Source of the DNA: Capitulum mitella
Taxonomy: Eukaryota > Arthropoda > Thecostraca > Pollicipedomorpha > Pollicipedidae
Length of the DNA stretch: 64,000 bases
Direction of reading: 5' to 3'
NCBI GenBank assembly: GCA_030062745.1
Contig: CP099848.1
Location: forward strand, 7,523,501 to 7,587,500
Part shown: positions 61,101 through 64,000 of the stretch, piece after piece
Position numbering within the stretch: the first letter of the stretch is position 1
Layout of the letters: the number at the start of each line of letters is the position of its first letter
Notes under the pieces: model-generated
Database searches by the model: none
The model's input: the letters and a program-made list of their open reading frames with translations, nothing else
Told to the model about the DNA's origin: nothing
Position numbers and translations under genes: made by a program

Positions 61101-63474
61101 ATATTTGGCCCATGGGTCAGCTGAAAATCAACCGTTACCTGGAACTACTCGATAGTTCAGGAGTCGAAGTCTGTGCAACAAGCTATGCTGAGCGCGGGCT
61201 CAGGCGCGCCGGCCGCCCGCGTCTTGAAATCGATGGCTGCTCGCGGGCCGTCCTCGCTTCGCCGCCAAAACGATGGCTTCCGGGTCAATGCTGCCAGATA
61301 AGACAAGAAGGCAAGCCAGGGATGTGATCCCGATGATGCCTCAAGACGTCGCCCAAACACGACAAAAAACTTCACGTGGGAGAGATGACCTGCCTTCGCA
61401 GGCCTGTCTCCGGTTCATTCGTGGAGATATTGGTTTGGGTCGACAGAATGAACCGTTTTATGAGATGCTTGTTTTTTTACCATGGGTTACGGTGGGCGAA
61501 ACCAATATTTGTAAGGCAATCTGAGGGCAAAAAATATGGGAGGGGACCAGAGCACCATTGGGTGGGTGGGGGAGCCGAGCTGTACATTTGGGAAGGTGTG
61601 AGGGTCCACCCAAAAGCATTCAAATTGAGACATGGAAACAAAAACTATTCTAAGGGCAACGACAGTTCCTCTCCAGTTTTTGTACTCCCCTTGTCATTCT
61701 CGCAATGCCCATTTTTCCATGGCATATCCTATCCACTTCTTATTTTTCATTTTATTCCTGATGACTGGTGCTCCCCCCCCCCCCAGCGGATCTAGAAAAT
61801 CACGAAGGACCAAGCCATACAAATCCGTGAGACCCATACCTAGCTGGACGAAGGGGACATTAATTGTATCCCAAACCAAGAACTTCTCGCACTCTTTTCC
61901 ACAAGGGCGCCTGATTTCTTAGAAAACAGCTCAAGAAATTGGCGAAAATGGGCGTTTCTCGAAGGGTCCATCGGGTCCTAAAGGGAGCGACTAGTTAGGT
62001 ATATACAGGGACGTACCCAACTAAGCCATGTAGTCAACTGATTGAGCCAAACTGTCTACACTTGATATATGGTGATTTTGCAGGATCATGTAATGGTGGT
62101 CAGATATATACTGCGAAAGAAAAATGATATGTTTCCGTGTGCGTTAAGTGTGAGACAAATTGCATAAAATTATTGTTTTTTTTCTCATAAATTTCATCAT
62201 ATGCCAGTGGCATACGACAAAATTTGACATTTGCCACCCCTCTCCCCCCCGAGGAAAATGCTGGCCACTTGCCTGGGTATACATAATCCCCGTAGCCCTC
62301 CTCTGCCCACCCCCTCCCTCGAAACCTGAAAACCGTGACTATACATCCAATCCATCTGCATTTTCACCTACAAGGTGTCACTCACGATATCGCACGCAGT
62401 ATCTTGGTATACCACTTCCTCTGTAAAATCCTGGAGCGCGCCTGGTCTTATGATATTATACCTACATGTGTAATAAGGCCAGATAAGCCTCAATAGCCCT
62501 GAAAGACGCCTTCCCCTCCCCCCAATGGAAATGTTTTTACATGGCTGCAGTTGTTTGTACTCCACTGAAATTGCAATAGGTCTAAATCATATACATTTCG
62601 ATAGGCCTAATGGGTCCAAGGCCTGCAACAGGGCAGTGAAGTGGCAACTAAGCTTGGTTGGTAAGCTCTCAATACCAACATGACGGATTGCAACCGATCT
62701 AGAAATGACAAAGGACGCCGTTGTAAGTATGTTCGCAACTCACCTTTCACACGAATTCGTCTCGACCTCCAAACTGACACGTCTGCATTCCACGAATCTC
62801 ACGCGCCTTTGTCCGCGTCCAAAACCAAATCAAGATGTCTGCTACACGACGCGAGCACACCTGGTTCCATTGGTAATGATCTGGTACAGCGCACCATACT
62901 ATAACCATACATACCATTCAAAAAACAACGTTCGACTTGAGTACATACCAAACGGCTTAGTCAGAAGATGGTCTCATAACCAAGGGTACCAAAGTGCCTC
63001 GTAGATCGGTGGTGGAAGTCATCATGCAACGGTCTGTTGACAGTCCTGTACCACATTGTGAGACGTACTACATAAGAGTTAAGACAGTCGTTGAAGATGG
63101 TTAGAGTTAGTAACCTAGCCGCGGCCGAGTAAAAAAATTTATCAGTGAAATCTCCCGATTTCCGGCTTAAGGGCATATAAAAAGATCACAGAAAGAAACG
63201 CTTCAGTCAGACCAGCCTTCAGTCAAATCGTACACGCCTCTCAACGCTCGGAAGCCTGAAAAGACTGGGGTGTAGGGTCGGAGGCGATAAAAGCCTAGCG
63301 GATGACATGTGCAACCGAAAAGTTGGAAATGCTATGAGTTCGAAAGCGTCGTAAAATAACCCGAGGTTCCTGGAGGACGCAAGTACTTATATCAGGCCCT
63401 TGTCAGACCGGTAGCTTGCTCGGCAAGCGCCAGAAAATCGTTTACGTTGCAGCTTCATTCATGTGCTGCCCGAC
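61101..63474. other. Intergenic, no gene recognised
   Basis: A GC-rich patch at 61190-61270 sits in otherwise AT-rich sequence. Poly-C at 61772. No family recognised. Confidence 0.4.
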
Positions 63475-63880
63475 AGGCGACGCGTACGCACGTGCATACG
63501 GCTCGTACTTTACCGTCCGGTGTACGTGCGTTCGCGCCTACGTAAATTTGACATGCATATTTCTGTCGTTTTATCGTCTGTCGTTTCATCGAACTGCGCT
63601 AGCATACGTTTGCAATCCTACTTTTAACGCTCGTACATTCATTGTTAAGTACCTTCACATTCGTCAGTATGGAGGCGTTTTCAAAGTTAGTTGGGTCAGG
63701 ACCTTTTTTTTAGTAATTTCGTATCATATAATACCATAGGGAGCTAATGTTGAAATTATATTCCAACTGGTCCGCCGCCCTAGTGTCGTATGTCGGCCGC
63801 TACATACTTGCTTTCATCCACGTGCTTACGCCACGCGTACCTTTGCGCTTGCGTACATTTGCGTGCGTACCTTTGTGTTG
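63475..63880 (-). repeat. Dispersed minisatellite, locus 3 (diffuse)
   Basis: CGTACGCACGTGCATACG, CGTACATTCATTG, GCGTACATTTGCG and CGTACCTTTG units are spread across the stretch with unrelated sequence between. Confidence 0.5.
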
Positions 63881-64000
63881 GAATCACTTTCGAAATGATG
63901 AAAAACTACACACACATGTTTTAGCTCCTTTTAGTATGGTGCCAACTGCCACCGTTGGATATGTAAACGCACCGGTGCAGCCAGAGGCGGGGCAGGGTTC

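Overview
This is a eukaryotic nuclear window. An arthropod, perhaps a crustacean, is the best guess: 11936-12235 carries (TTAGG)n read as CCTAA, the arthropod telomere motif, and the two recognisable genes are animal cell-regulation genes with short introns and very GC-rich exons. The species cannot be named from the sequence. No complete rRNA or tRNA gene, CRISPR array or operon was seen. Only about 2.5 kb of 64 kb is confidently protein-coding.

Genes. Two complete multi-exon genes lie tail to tail. A URI1-type unconventional prefoldin (plus strand, 6 exons, 21164-24576, 404 aa) faces a cyclin E (minus strand, 9 exons, 26434-31146, 415 aa). All reading phases close across every splice junction. 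URI is known as an R2TP/prefoldin-like factor that binds RNA polymerase subunit RPB5. Cyclin E drives CDK2 at G1/S, and its C-terminal Fbw7-type phosphodegron is preserved here. Nothing shows joint regulation; they share an intergenic tail of about 1.9 kb.

Left arm (1-21 kb). A decayed LINE endonuclease fragment, tandem arrays, microsatellites, the interstitial telomeric block and a segmental duplication, one copy of which holds a 1.2 kb transposon. A small GC-rich patch near 19.3 kb could be the URI1 promoter.

Right arm (31-64 kb). Mostly repeats and GC islands. Six copies of a 1.2 kb non-autonomous element with TTAA target sites and piggyBac-like asymmetric ends occur across the window (13.9, 32.7, 39.3, 48.3, 51.7 and 59.3 kb). 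They carry clustered AGGTCA-type nuclear-receptor half sites. A second family also ending in TTAACC, a short family beginning near CAGGGGCGCAGTCAGGATT, dispersed minisatellites and a 203 bp element with perfect 31 bp inverted arms are interspersed. A 2.05 kb block with no CpG at all (43937-45981) directly abuts a CpG-rich island (45982-47560) with several exact E2F-type sites. That island is a candidate distal promoter, possibly of cyclin E.

The most unusual content is the TTAA element family: end architecture, a paralogous empty site and its nuclear-receptor motif cargo. The CpG-free block next to the E2F-rich island and a splice-acceptor-derived minisatellite inside cyclin E come next.
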